In this document: positions 46,720 to 55,400 of the stretch, piece after piece
How positions within the stretch are numbered: the stretch's first letter is position 1
How the letters are laid out: each line of letters begins with the position of its first letter
NCBI GenBank assembly: GCA_002480525.1
Contig: DLCH01000058.1
Span: forward strand, 30,685 to 94,684
From: Gammaproteobacteria bacterium UBA7803
Lineage (GTDB): Bacteria; Pseudomonadota; Gammaproteobacteria; Pseudomonadales; Azotimanducaceae
Reading direction: 5' to 3'
DNA length: 64,000 nucleotides
The notes under the pieces: generated by a model
What the model was told of the DNA's origin: nothing
Databases searched by the model: none
The model's input: only the letters and a program-made list of their open reading frames with translations
Made by a program: the position numbers and the translations under genes

Positions 46720-47217
46720 ATGGCGCTGACCGGCGACGACAACTACTTCGAGGACTTCCAGCCCGGCCAGGTGTTCCGCCACGCCCGGGGCAAGACCATG
46801 TGCGAGCAGGACAACGTCGGCATCACCCTGCAGGTGCTGAACACCGCCGACGCCCACTTCGACGAGCACCGCATGGCGCAGAACGCGATGGGCCGGGACG
46901 GCTGGAACCGGCGGCTGCAGTTCGGCGGCGTCACCATCGCCATGGTGATCGGACTGACCATGGAGGACACCGGCGAGAACGCCGTGGCCGAGCTCGGCCT
47001 CGACCGCATCCGCCTGAAAGCGCCGGTGTTCCACGGTGACACGCTGTACGCCTACACCGAGGTGCTCGGCGTCGAGGACGCCGACCGGGACGACGCCGGC
47101 ATCGTCAACTTCCGCCACTGGGGCGTGAACCAGGACGACGCCGTGGTGTTCGAGGGCGAGCGCCGCGTGCTGATCAAACGCAAGAGCCATTTCCTGAACG
47201 ACGGACCCGACCCATGA
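46720..47217 (+). CDS. MaoC family hydratase
   Basis: 165 residues, 2 bases after its paralog. The catalytic segment is LNTADAHFDEHRMAQNAM, with the His and Asp kept. Typical neighbours FGGVTIAMVIGLTMEDTGEN and PVFHGDTLYAYTEVLGV are present. It should hydrate an enoyl-CoA, with the upstream protein as probable partner. It overlaps the CitE-like lyase gene by 4 bases, consistent with handing a beta-hydroxyacyl-CoA to the lyase. Confidence 0.85.
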   Translation: MALTGDDNYFEDFQPGQVFRHARGKTMCEQDNVGITLQVLNTADAHFDEHRMAQNAMGRDGWNRRLQFGGVTIAMVIGLTMEDTGENAVAELGLDRIRLKAPVFHGDTLYAYTEVLGVEDADRDDAGIVNFRHWGVNQDDAVVFEGERRVLIKRKSHFLNDGPDP

Positions 47218-48140
47218 GCCGACAACCCAGACGCGAGCAGCCCCGCCGGGCGCGCCGCTGCCAGCTCTCCGTGCCCGGCAGCTCCGAGAAGATGATGTCC
47301 AAGGCCGCCGGCCTCGACGTCGACCACGTGTTTCTGGACCTCGAGGACGCGGTGGCGCCCAACGCCAAGGCCGAGGCCCGGGGCAAGATCGTCGCCGCCC
47401 TGAACGGCCTGGCGTGGAAGCCGAAGACCCTGTGCGTGCGCATCAACGACGTCGAGACGCCGTGGTGCCACGACGACGTCATCGAGGTGGTGACCGGCGC
47501 GGGCGCGAAGCTCGACACCATCATGCTCACCAAGGCCAAGCGGGTGGAGGACGTGCGCTTCCTGCACCTGCTGCTCGACCAGCTCGAGGCCAAGCTCGGC
47601 CTCACCCGCCGCATCGGCATCGAGTGCCTGATCGAGGAAGTCGAGGGCATGATGAACGTCGAGGACATCGCCGCCTGCTCGGACCGGCTCGAGTGCCTGA
47701 TCTTCGGCATGGGCGACTACTCCGCCAGCCAGCAGATGCAGCTCGGCTACGTCGGCGCGTCCGGCACCTACCCGCCCGACGTGTGGCATTATCCGCGCTA
47801 CCGCATGACCATCGCCTGCCACGCCAACGGCATCGACCCGGTGGACGGCCCCTACGCGAACTTCCGCAACCCGGAGGGCTACTCGAAGGAGGCCGAGCGC
47901 GCCTACGTGCTGGGCATGGTCGGCAAGTGGGCGATCCACCCCAGCCAGGTGGCGCTCGCCAATCCGGTGTTCACGCCGGACCCGGAGGCCGTGGCCGAGG
48001 CGCGCAAGCAGAAGGCCGCCTACGAGGAAGCACTCGACAAGGGGCTCGGCGCCATCAACGTCGACGGCGTGATGGTGGACGCGGCGAGCATCCGGATCGT
48101 GCAGAATCTCATCGACCGGGCCGAGCTGATCGGCATGTGA
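47214..48140 (+). CDS. CitE-like CoA ester lyase (malyl/methylmalyl-CoA lyase type)
   Basis: 308 residues. CQLSVPGSSEKMMSKAAGL, FLDLEDAVAPNAK, the Glu-rich IECLIEEVEGM and the late GKWAIHPSQVALANPVF are the hallmarks of beta-methylmalyl/malyl-CoA lyases, which cleave a beta-hydroxyacyl-CoA into two smaller products using Mg. The C-terminal extension beyond the barrel is that of the Mcl1-like group. It follows a MaoC pair and precedes an acyl-CoA dehydrogenase. Its last codons are duplicated just after the stop. Confidence 0.88.
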   Translation: MSRQPRREQPRRARRCQLSVPGSSEKMMSKAAGLDVDHVFLDLEDAVAPNAKAEARGKIVAALNGLAWKPKTLCVRINDVETPWCHDDVIEVVTGAGAKLDTIMLTKAKRVEDVRFLHLLLDQLEAKLGLTRRIGIECLIEEVEGMMNVEDIAACSDRLECLIFGMGDYSASQQMQLGYVGASGTYPPDVWHYPRYRMTIACHANGIDPVDGPYANFRNPEGYSKEAERAYVLGMVGKWAIHPSQVALANPVFTPDPEAVAEARKQKAAYEEALDKGLGAINVDGVMVDAASIRIVQNLIDRAELIGM

Positions 48141-48194
48141 CCGGCCACGCGCGATCGACCGCGCCGACCCGCTCGGCATGCGACCGACAACGCG
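48111..48194 (+). repeat. diverged tandem duplication over the lyase gene 3' end
   Basis: Two 41-base copies, 48111-48151 and 48154-48194, agree at 34 of 41 positions by eye (both begin atcgaccg and end acgcg). The first copy contains the last codons and stop of the lyase gene, and the second ends exactly where REP copy 3 begins. Confidence 0.7.
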
Positions 48195-48277
48195 TAGGAG
48201 CGGCCTCCCGGCCGCGATTACCGTGTGGGGCAACCGCCGCCTCGCGGCGCGTTCGCGGCCGGGAGGCCGCTCCTACG
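48193..48277. repeat. REP-like palindrome, copy 3
   Basis: The left arm runs 48193-48217 (cgtaggagcggcctcccgg) and the right arm 48253-48277 is its perfect complement. The spacer of 35 bases is GC-rich (ccgcctcgcggcgcg). It lies between the CitE-like gene and the acyl-CoA dehydrogenase gene. Confidence 0.85.
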
Positions 48278-48326
48278 GGTCCTGGCCGGGCGGGACCGTG
48301 AGTGAACCGAGACAACCGAGAGACCG

Positions 48327-49517
48327 ATGACCGAGCATTACCTGACCGAAGAGCGCCGCATGATCCAGGAGGTGGCGCGGGATTTCACCGCCCGGGAAGT
48401 CATTCCCGTCGCCAACGAGCTGGATCCGATCCAGGGCGACATCCCCGACGACCTGCGCCGCAAGATGGGCGACATGGGCTACTTCGGCATCCGCATGTCG
48501 GAGGAGCACGGCGGCCTCGGCCTCGGCGTGTTCGAGTACTGCCTGATCGCCGAGGAGCTGGCCCGGGGCTGGATGAGCGTGGCGAGCATCATCGCCCGGG
48601 CGGCGTCGCTGATGGGCGTGGAGGGCTGGCCCGAGGAGAAGCGCCTGGCGCTCACCCGCAAGGCCGCCCAGGGCGAGTACCTCGCCGCGGTGGCCCTGTC
48701 CGAACCCAACGCCGGCTCCGACCTGGCGGGGGTGAGCTGCAAGGCCGTGCTCGACGGCGACGAGTGGGTGATCACCGGCAACAAGTACTGGTGCACCTTC
48801 GCCGACGGCGCCGACTACATCCAGCTCCTGGCCCGCGTGGAGACACCGTCCGACCCGAACGCCCGCCACACCGGACTCAAGACCTTCATCATCGACAAGC
48901 CCCGGGGCGAGCTGCCGAAGGGCTGCCAGGGCGCACCGATCCCGAAGATCGGCTATTTCGGCTGGAAGACCTGGGAGCTCGCCTTCGACGGCTGCCGGAT
49001 CCCCAAGGAGAACGTCATCACCGGCGGCGGCGGTGGCGGCGAGGGCTTCAAGAACGCGGTCAACTTCCTCAACGTCGCCCGGGCCCACACCGCGGCGCGC
49101 TCCATCGGCCTGGCCCGCGGGGCGCTCGAGGACGCCATGCAGTACGCTCAGGAGCGGGTGCAGTTCGGAGTGCCCATCGCCGACTTCCAGGAGACCCGCT
49201 TCAAGCTGGCGCGGATGGCCAGCGAGGTCGAGGCCGCGCGCCAGCTCATGTATCACGTGGCCACGCTGATGGACACCGGCGTGGCGGCGGACAAGGAGGC
49301 CGCCATGGTGAAGTGGTACGCCAGCGAGATGGCGGAGCGGGTGACCTCGGACGCCCTGCAGATCCTCGGCGGCGCCGGCTACACCAAGCTCCACGCGGTG
49401 GAACGTCACTGGCGGGACGCGCGCCTCACCAAGATCTTCGAGGGCACCAGCGAGATCCAGCTCAGGATCATCTCGGACCGGATGCTCGGCAGGCCGTCGT
49501 CGCGCAACCTCGCCTGA
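48327..49517 (+). CDS. acyl-CoA dehydrogenase
   Basis: 396 residues. The FAD-binding and catalytic blocks are standard: VALSEPNAGSDLAGVS, RVQFGVPIADFQETRFKLA and the C-terminal LGGAGYTKLHAVERHWRDAR with the catalytic Glu in KIFEGTSEIQ. It desaturates a short or branched acyl-CoA; with the MaoC and CitE genes upstream it could start the same pathway (for example methylsuccinyl-CoA to mesaconyl-CoA, by inference). The REP in front separates it from the previous gene. Confidence 0.93.
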   Translation: MTEHYLTEERRMIQEVARDFTAREVIPVANELDPIQGDIPDDLRRKMGDMGYFGIRMSEEHGGLGLGVFEYCLIAEELARGWMSVASIIARAASLMGVEGWPEEKRLALTRKAAQGEYLAAVALSEPNAGSDLAGVSCKAVLDGDEWVITGNKYWCTFADGADYIQLLARVETPSDPNARHTGLKTFIIDKPRGELPKGCQGAPIPKIGYFGWKTWELAFDGCRIPKENVITGGGGGGEGFKNAVNFLNVARAHTAARSIGLARGALEDAMQYAQERVQFGVPIADFQETRFKLARMASEVEAARQLMYHVATLMDTGVAADKEAAMVKWYASEMAERVTSDALQILGGAGYTKLHAVERHWRDARLTKIFEGTSEIQLRIISDRMLGRPSSRNLA

Positions 49518-49526
49518 CCCGGTCCA

Positions 49527-49553
49527 TCCGCCGGCGGCCGTGCCGCCGGCGGA
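49527..49553. terminator. GC-rich hairpin between convergent genes
   Basis: An 11-bp stem (tccgccggcgg / ccgccggcgga, loop of five) lies between the acyl-CoA dehydrogenase stop and the anti-sigma gene stop. There is no T-run, but the stem is very stable and the position suits a bidirectional terminator. Confidence 0.4.
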
Positions 49554-49574
49554 CGCAGCCGCCGGACCGCGGTG

Positions 49575-51191
49575 TCAGGCCGCGGCTTCCGGCCCGCGGT
49601 CGCCCCGCAGCCGATCCCACAGGAACAGCGCCAGCAGGCCGAGGCCGCAGATCGTCAGCAGGAAGCTGACCAGGCCGCCCAGGAACGGCACGTTCACCAC
49701 CAGCATCACCACCGCGAGACCCAGCGCCAGCAGCGCGGCGTAGTGGCTGCCCCGGCCGCGCAGCAGCCGGGCGCCGACCACGTAGGCGACGACGATCTGG
49801 GCCAGGTAGAGCGCGATCAGCCACAGCACGATGGCGATCGCGGCGAGCGGCAGGCCGATCAGCGTGAAGGCCACCAGCACGGCCACACCGGGCACGGCGA
49901 CGAGGCTGACGACCCCGATGCCCCCGGCCAGGAACGCCTGGGTCGGCGTCTCCAGGGAGACCTGGCGCAGGCCCGGCACCAGCGCGAGCAGCGCGAATCC
50001 GGTGACGAACTTGGCGGTGAACCACAAAAGCTGGAAGACGATGTGCTGCCCGGCACCGAACTCGTGATCGTCCTCGAAATCCTCGCGGACATTGGTGGTC
50101 ACCTCCCCGTCCACCACGGCGCTGGGCGAAACCGTGACGTTGTCGGCGCTGGCCACGTTGGCGACGACGTCGCCGCCGACCCGTGCCGGCGCGAGCAGCG
50201 CCAGCCGGTTCGCGTAGGCGGTCACGTCACCGGCCACCACGCCGCCGATCTCCACGGATTCGCCGAAGCCCATCACGTCCCGGTCCACGCTGCCGGCGAC
50301 GTCGGCCCGCTCGGCGAACACCAGGGCGTTCTGGGCGATCGCCGCGCTGGTCTCCACCGACTGGCCGAAACCGAACAGGTTGCCGCCGATGCGCACGGCG
50401 GGGACGGACAGGGTCTCGGCGAAGCCCAGGACGCTGCCGCCGACCTCGCCGGCAATGGTCACGGTCTCGGCGCCGGTGACGATGGACCCGCCCACCCGGC
50501 CCCGCACCGAGACCCGCCTGGCGAACGCCACCAGGTCACCTTCCACGTCGCCATCGACCTCGATGGTCTCGCCGAAGGCGATCAGCGTGTCGGCGATCGT
50601 CTCGCCGGCCGGAATCAGCACCGTGCCCTCCTCGGCCCGGCGCAGGTCCAGGGCCTCGGCCGGGGGCGGCAGCAGCGCCGCGACGCCGAGCAGCGACACG
50701 AGCATCAGCGGACCGCCGCGGCGGTCCCGGAAACGCAGCCCCAACCAGACCGCGAAGGCGACGAGCACGGCGACCGAGGCCGTTTCAACGAGTACCGTCA
50801 TGATGGCATCTCCGTTCTGAACCAGAAAAACGACGCCGTCGACGGCCATCTCGGCCAGGCCCCAGGCATCGAAGGGATTGAACCAGCCGGCCACCGCCGG
50901 CAGCGCGGCGCCCAGCACCGCCGGCGCCAGCAGCGACAGCAGCGCCACCACGCCGGCTCCGGCCAGCGCCCCGAACCAGGTACGGGCGCCGGCGAGGTCG
51001 AGGGGCGGAATCGGCGCCTCGTCCGTCGAGGTCAGCGCCGCGGACAGCACGCCGGCCTCCCGCGCCAGCCCGGACAGCCGGGCCGCGCACACGGCGCAGC
51101 CGGCGGCATGGTCGTCCACCGCCGCCCGGGACGCGGGGTCCAGGGCGTCGTCGGCGCGCATCATCAGCATCAGTTCGTCGGGACAGGTCAT
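49575..51191 (-). CDS. zinc anti-sigma factor fused to polymer-forming (bactofilin-like) repeats and membrane domain
   Basis: 538 residues from the ATG at 51191, whose ATG overlaps the sigma stop (TGATG). Residues 3-35 hold C3, H28, C32 and C35, the H-x3-C-x2-C zinc anti-sigma motif. Next come two hydrophobic segments (LLSLLAPAVLGAALPAVAG; LVAFAVWLGLRF). Residues ~190-350 are short beta repeats with Gly/Val/Ile ladders such as IEVDGDVEGDLVAFARRVSVRG and VRIGGNLFGFGQSV, as in bactofilin-like polymer-forming domains. At least four helices end the protein. It should hold the ECF sigma at the membrane and react to surface-polymer state (inference). Confidence 0.8.
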   Translation of the reverse strand: MTCPDELMLMMRADDALDPASRAAVDDHAAGCAVCAARLSGLAREAGVLSAALTSTDEAPIPPLDLAGARTWFGALAGAGVVALLSLLAPAVLGAALPAVAGWFNPFDAWGLAEMAVDGVVFLVQNGDAIMTVLVETASVAVLVAFAVWLGLRFRDRRGGPLMLVSLLGVAALLPPPAEALDLRRAEEGTVLIPAGETIADTLIAFGETIEVDGDVEGDLVAFARRVSVRGRVGGSIVTGAETVTIAGEVGGSVLGFAETLSVPAVRIGGNLFGFGQSVETSAAIAQNALVFAERADVAGSVDRDVMGFGESVEIGGVVAGDVTAYANRLALLAPARVGGDVVANVASADNVTVSPSAVVDGEVTTNVREDFEDDHEFGAGQHIVFQLLWFTAKFVTGFALLALVPGLRQVSLETPTQAFLAGGIGVVSLVAVPGVAVLVAFTLIGLPLAAIAIVLWLIALYLAQIVVAYVVGARLLRGRGSHYAALLALGLAVVMLVVNVPFLGGLVSFLLTICGLGLLALFLWDRLRGDRGPEAAA

Positions 51192-51721
51192 CACGTCGAC
51201 TCCACTTCACGTTCCGCCAGCGCCTCGCGCAGTGCCCGCCGCGCCCGCAGCAGCAGCACCCCCACGTGGTTGCGGGTGATGCCGAGCCGCGCGGCGATGT
51301 CGTCGTAGCTGGCTTCCTCGAAATAGGCGAGCACCACCGGCACCCGGTAGCGATCGGGCAGTGCGTCCACGGCGGCCCGCACCGCCTCCGCGTCCCGCGC
51401 GTCTGCCAGCGCCGCCTCCGCGCCGCCGGCGGTGTCCGCGACCGCCGCCACGTCCGTGCCGGCCTCGTCGAAGCCCAGCGGCTCCCGGGCCCGGCGGCGG
51501 ATCAGATCGATGCAGTGGTTGCCGGCGATGCGCAGAACCCAGGCCGCGAACGGCTGTGCCGGGTCGTAGCGGTCGATCGCGCGATAGGCTTTCACGAACA
51601 CCTCCTGAGCGGCCTCTTCCGCCTGATGGGGTTGACCGAGCAGGCGCTGGCACAGGCCGAGCACCCGCCGGTAGTGGCTTCGATACAGTTCTGCGAATTC
51701 CGCGCTCAATGCCTCGTCCAA
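51191..51721 (-). CDS. RNA polymerase ECF sigma factor
   Basis: 176 residues, apparently from a TTG. Region 2 is LYRSHYRRVLGLCQRLLG, EEAAQEVFVKAYRAIDRYDP and AWVLRIAGNHCIDLIRRR. Region 4 is DALPDRYRVPVVLAYFEEASYDDIAARLGITRNHVGVLLLRARRAL. The linker carries many Ala/Asp. It is cotranscribed and translationally coupled with its zinc anti-sigma gene, the normal arrangement. A TGTAAT / CGTATT pair upstream suits self-regulation. No strong ribosome site is visible. Confidence 0.88.
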   Translation of the reverse strand: MDEALSAEFAELYRSHYRRVLGLCQRLLGQPHQAEEAAQEVFVKAYRAIDRYDPAQPFAAWVLRIAGNHCIDLIRRRAREPLGFDEAGTDVAAVADTAGGAEAALADARDAEAVRAAVDALPDRYRVPVVLAYFEEASYDDIAARLGITRNHVGVLLLRARRALREALAEREVEST

Positions 51722-51781
51722 ATGGCTGGCGGCGGCGGCTCCGGTCCGGCTCGATGGCCCGGAATCCGGCCGTCAGGAAGG

Positions 51782-51809
51782 AATACGGTCGTGGTCCGGA
51801 GAAATTACA
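51782..51809 (-). promoter_or_regulatory. candidate ECF-type promoter of the sigma gene
   Basis: On the minus strand, TGTAAT (51804-51809) and CGTATT (51782-51787) are 16 bases apart, 60 bases before the sigma start. Such T-G-T-A-A / C-G-T pairs are typical of ECF promoters, so the sigma may activate its own operon. I judged this by eye only. Confidence 0.4.
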
Positions 51810-51907
51810 GGCCCCAGTGTAGTGCGGCGCGCTGCGCCGGTTTGCCATCGCCACGGCGCCCTGCGAGACTGTCCTCGGCATACCAGGCTCCGAGGATCGA
51901 GACCACC

Positions 51908-53311
51908 ATGAGCAATCCCGCCGACCTGCCCCGGACCTTCGGCGAGCTGCGATCCAGCGGTCACCAGGTGCTGCCCGTGAAGGCCGAGCTGCGGCGCAAC
52001 CTGATCGCCCGCCTGCGCTCCGGCGAGGCGCTGTTCCCGGGCATCTCCGGTTACGACGACACGGTGCTGCCCCAGGTCACCAACGCCCTGCTCGGCAACC
52101 AGGACATCATACTGCTGGGCGAACGCGGCCAGGCGAAGTCACGGCTGGTGCGCAGCCTGACCGGCCTGCTCGACGAGTGGACGCCGGTGATCGCCGGCAC
52201 CGAGATCCCCGAGAACCCGTTCCAGCCCATCTCCGCGCACGGCCGGCAGATCATGGCCGAGCAGGGAGATCAGGCGCCCATCCGCTGGCTGCACCGGGAC
52301 GACCGCTACGCCGAGAAGCTGGCGACCCCGGACATCACCATCGCGGACCTGATCGGCGAGGTGGACCCCATCAAGGTGGCCGAGGGCCGCTACCTGTCCG
52401 ACGAGTTCACCCTGCACTACGGCCTGGTGCCGCGGGTCAACCGCGGCATCTTCGCGATCAACGAGATGCCCGACCTGGCCGAGCGGATTCAGGTGGGCCT
52501 GCTGAACCTGCTGGAGGAGCGGGACGTGCAGATCCGCGGGCACCGGGTACGCCTGCCCCTGGACGTCATGGTGGTGGCCACCGCCAACCCCGAGGACTAC
52601 ACCAACCGGGGGCGCATCATCACGCCCCTGAAGGACCGCTACGGTGCCACGATCCGCACCCACTACCCCCTCCGCATCGAGGAGGAGATCGCGATCATGG
52701 AGCAGGAGGCGGACATCGACGACCTCGGCGACTACCACCTCGAGGTACCCGGCTTCATGAAGGAGATCGTCGCCGAGATCGTGCACCACGCGCGCCGCTC
52801 GCCGGACGTCAACCAGCGCTCCGGGGTGTCGGTTCGGGCGTCGATCTCGCTGTACGAGGCGCTGGTCGCCAACGCCTTCCGGCGCGCCCTGCGCACCGGC
52901 GAGAGCGAGGTCGTGCCGCGGGTGTCCGACCTGCCCTTCGTGGTGCCCGCCTTTCAGGGCAAGATCGAGTTCGAGTCCATGGAGGAAGGCCAGGAGGATC
53001 GCATCACCGAGCGGATATTCACCGCCGCGGTGAAGACGGTGTTCGACCGCCACTACGACGTCAACGACCTGGAGTCGGTGGCCGCGGCGTTCGCCGGGGA
53101 ACTGGTGGTGGAAACCGGCGAGGGCACGCCTGCCGGGGACTACGCCGCCATCGCCGAGCGCCTGCCGGCGCTCAACGACGTCTTTCCGGACCGCAGCCAG
53201 GTATCGGCCGGCGTGCGCGCGTCCACGGTCGAGCTGATCCTCGAGGGACTGCATCTGCACAAGCTGCTCAACAAGTACGACCACATGGGCTACGCGACCT
53301 ATACCGGCTGA
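51908..53311 (+). CDS. MoxR-like AAA+ ATPase
   Basis: 467 residues from the ATG at 51908. The ATPase core reads LLGERGQAKSRLVRSL (Walker A), NRGIFAINEMPDLAERIQVGLLNLLEER (Walker B and sensor), MVVATANPEDYTNRGRIITPLKDRYG (sensor 1 region) and a C-terminal lid. The family remodels or inserts metal into partner proteins. The gene is followed after 18 bases by a VWA-domain gene, the standard MoxR/VWA pairing. The divergent ECF operon shares the 186-base promoter region, so its expression may answer to the same stress (inference). Confidence 0.9.
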   Translation: MSNPADLPRTFGELRSSGHQVLPVKAELRRNLIARLRSGEALFPGISGYDDTVLPQVTNALLGNQDIILLGERGQAKSRLVRSLTGLLDEWTPVIAGTEIPENPFQPISAHGRQIMAEQGDQAPIRWLHRDDRYAEKLATPDITIADLIGEVDPIKVAEGRYLSDEFTLHYGLVPRVNRGIFAINEMPDLAERIQVGLLNLLEERDVQIRGHRVRLPLDVMVVATANPEDYTNRGRIITPLKDRYGATIRTHYPLRIEEEIAIMEQEADIDDLGDYHLEVPGFMKEIVAEIVHHARRSPDVNQRSGVSVRASISLYEALVANAFRRALRTGESEVVPRVSDLPFVVPAFQGKIEFESMEEGQEDRITERIFTAAVKTVFDRHYDVNDLESVAAAFAGELVVETGEGTPAGDYAAIAERLPALNDVFPDRSQVSAGVRASTVELILEGLHLHKLLNKYDHMGYATYTG

Positions 53312-53329
53312 CCCACAGAGGTAGACGCC

Positions 53330-55339
53330 ATGCGCATCTTCCCGACGCGCCACCAGTTCTCGAGATGGGACGGCAGCCAGAAGCTGTCCCTGGACGCGGA
53401 CGAGATCCTCGGCCAGCTCGCCGACGACCTCATGGAGTACGGCGATCTGCGCTGGGCCATGCGCAACATGCTGTCCCGTGGCATGAAGATCCCCCAGGGC
53501 GGCTCCATGCAGGGCCTGCGGGACATGCTCAAGCAGCTCCGCGACCAGCGCAAACGGCAGCTCCAGCGCTACGACCTGTCGAGCATCTTCGAAGGCTTCC
53601 GCGAGCGCCTCGACGAGATCGTCGCCATGGAGCGGGAGCGCATCGAGGAGTGGCTGGCGAAGGAACAGGATCCGGACGACTTCTCCGGCGACGTGCTGAA
53701 GAACATCGCCCGCAACAACGCCGGGCAGCTCGACGACCTGCCCGAGGAGCTTGCCGCCCGGGTGCGCACCCTCGAGAAGTACGAGTTCATCAACCCGGAC
53801 GCCCAGAAGAAGTTCCTCGAGCTGCTCAACGAGCTGCGCCAGGGCATGGCCAACTCGTTCTTCAGCGACGTCGAGAACATGATCCGCAACATGTCCGACG
53901 GCGACATCGACCGCATGAAGGACATGCTCGAGGCGCTGAACGACATGCTGACGAAGAAGATCGCCGGCGAGGACCCGGGGTTCGACGAGTTCATGGAGCA
54001 GTTCGGCGACATGTTCGGCGACAACCCGCCGCAGTCCCTCGACGAGCTGCTCGAGCAGATGCGCCAGCAGATGGCGGCGGCGCAGTCGCTGATGAACTCC
54101 CTGTCGCCGGACCAGCGCCAGCAGCTCGCCCAGCTCATGGCGGACCGCTTCGGCGACCCGGAGCTGCAGTCCCAGCTCGCCCGCCTGGCCAAGGAGATGG
54201 ACTTCCTGAACCCCGAGGGCGGCCGCTACGCGTTCAACGGCGACCAGCCTATCGACCTCCAGGGCGCCATGGACCTGATGAGCGAGATGCAGCAGCTCGA
54301 CGAGCTGATCTCCCAGATGCAGGACGCCGAGCGCGGCGGCGACCTGTCGGGCATCGACCGGGACCTGCTCGAGGACCTGATGGGCGAGGACGCGGCGGAG
54401 GATCTCGACCGCCTCAACGAGCTCATGAGGGCCCTCGAGGACGCCGGCTACATCCGTCCGGGCGAAGGCGACCGCTGGGAGCTGACCCCGCGCGGCTCGC
54501 GCATGATCGGGCAGAAGGCCCTGGGCGAGATCTACGAACGCCTCAAGCGTCAGAGTTTAGGAAATCACGCCATTCCCGAAGAAGGGCGGTTCGGCGAGCG
54601 GCTCGAAGACACCAAACCCTACGAATTCGGCGACCCGTTTCACCTGCACATGCCGAAGACGATTCGCAACGCCCTGGACCGTGAAGGCCCGCACACGCCG
54701 GTGCGGCTGAAGCAGGACGACTTCGAGATCTACCGCAGCGAGATGATCACCTCGACCGCCACCGCGATGCTGGTGGACCTGTCCTGGTCCATGGCGCTGC
54801 GCGGGTCCTTCCAGGCGGCCAAGAAGGTGGCGCTGGCGCTGCACAACCTGATCACCTCCCAGTATCCCCGGGACAGCTTCTACATCATCGGTTTCGCCGC
54901 CTACGCCAAGGAACTCAAGGCCCACGACCTGCCCTACCTGCAGTGGGACGAGTACGTGCTCGGCACCAACATGCAGCACGCCCTGCTGCTGGCCGACAAG
55001 CTGCTGGCGAAACACACCGGCGGGACCAAGCAGATCATCATGATCTCCGACGGCGAGCCCACCGCCCATCTCGAGGGCGGCGAGGCCCAGTTCGCCTACC
55101 CGCCGACGCCGGAGACCATCCGCGCCACGTTCAAGGCGGTCAAGCACTGCACCAGGCGCGGCATCGCCATCAACACCTTCATGCTGGACGCGAGCTACTA
55201 CCTGAAGGCGTTCATGGACGAGATCGCGCGGATCAACGGCGGCCGGGTGTTCTACACGTCGCCTGAGAAGCTCGGCGAGTACATCCTGGTCGACTACGTG
55301 CAGAACAAGCGCAAGCACCTGGCCCGCAAGGCCTCCTGA
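53330..55339 (+). CDS. VWA-domain protein, MoxR partner
   Basis: 669 residues. The N-terminal ~400 residues are charged and helical, rich in Asp/Glu/Gln/Met (coiled-coil-like), with no transmembrane segment. The C-terminal VWA domain has the MIDAS site DLSWSM and IMISDGEPT, with FMLDASYYLKAFMDEIA after it. It probably serves as the metal-binding partner whose target is opened by the MoxR ATPase upstream. No recognisable client is adjacent. It is the second gene of that operon. Confidence 0.87.
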   Translation: MRIFPTRHQFSRWDGSQKLSLDADEILGQLADDLMEYGDLRWAMRNMLSRGMKIPQGGSMQGLRDMLKQLRDQRKRQLQRYDLSSIFEGFRERLDEIVAMERERIEEWLAKEQDPDDFSGDVLKNIARNNAGQLDDLPEELAARVRTLEKYEFINPDAQKKFLELLNELRQGMANSFFSDVENMIRNMSDGDIDRMKDMLEALNDMLTKKIAGEDPGFDEFMEQFGDMFGDNPPQSLDELLEQMRQQMAAAQSLMNSLSPDQRQQLAQLMADRFGDPELQSQLARLAKEMDFLNPEGGRYAFNGDQPIDLQGAMDLMSEMQQLDELISQMQDAERGGDLSGIDRDLLEDLMGEDAAEDLDRLNELMRALEDAGYIRPGEGDRWELTPRGSRMIGQKALGEIYERLKRQSLGNHAIPEEGRFGERLEDTKPYEFGDPFHLHMPKTIRNALDREGPHTPVRLKQDDFEIYRSEMITSTATAMLVDLSWSMALRGSFQAAKKVALALHNLITSQYPRDSFYIIGFAAYAKELKAHDLPYLQWDEYVLGTNMQHALLLADKLLAKHTGGTKQIIMISDGEPTAHLEGGEAQFAYPPTPETIRATFKAVKHCTRRGIAINTFMLDASYYLKAFMDEIARINGGRVFYTSPEKLGEYILVDYVQNKRKHLARKAS

Positions 55340-55400
55340 CGCCCATCGGGAGCGCGCGCCCGCCGGCGCCCGCGGCCTGGGACCCAGCCGGCCGGGACCT

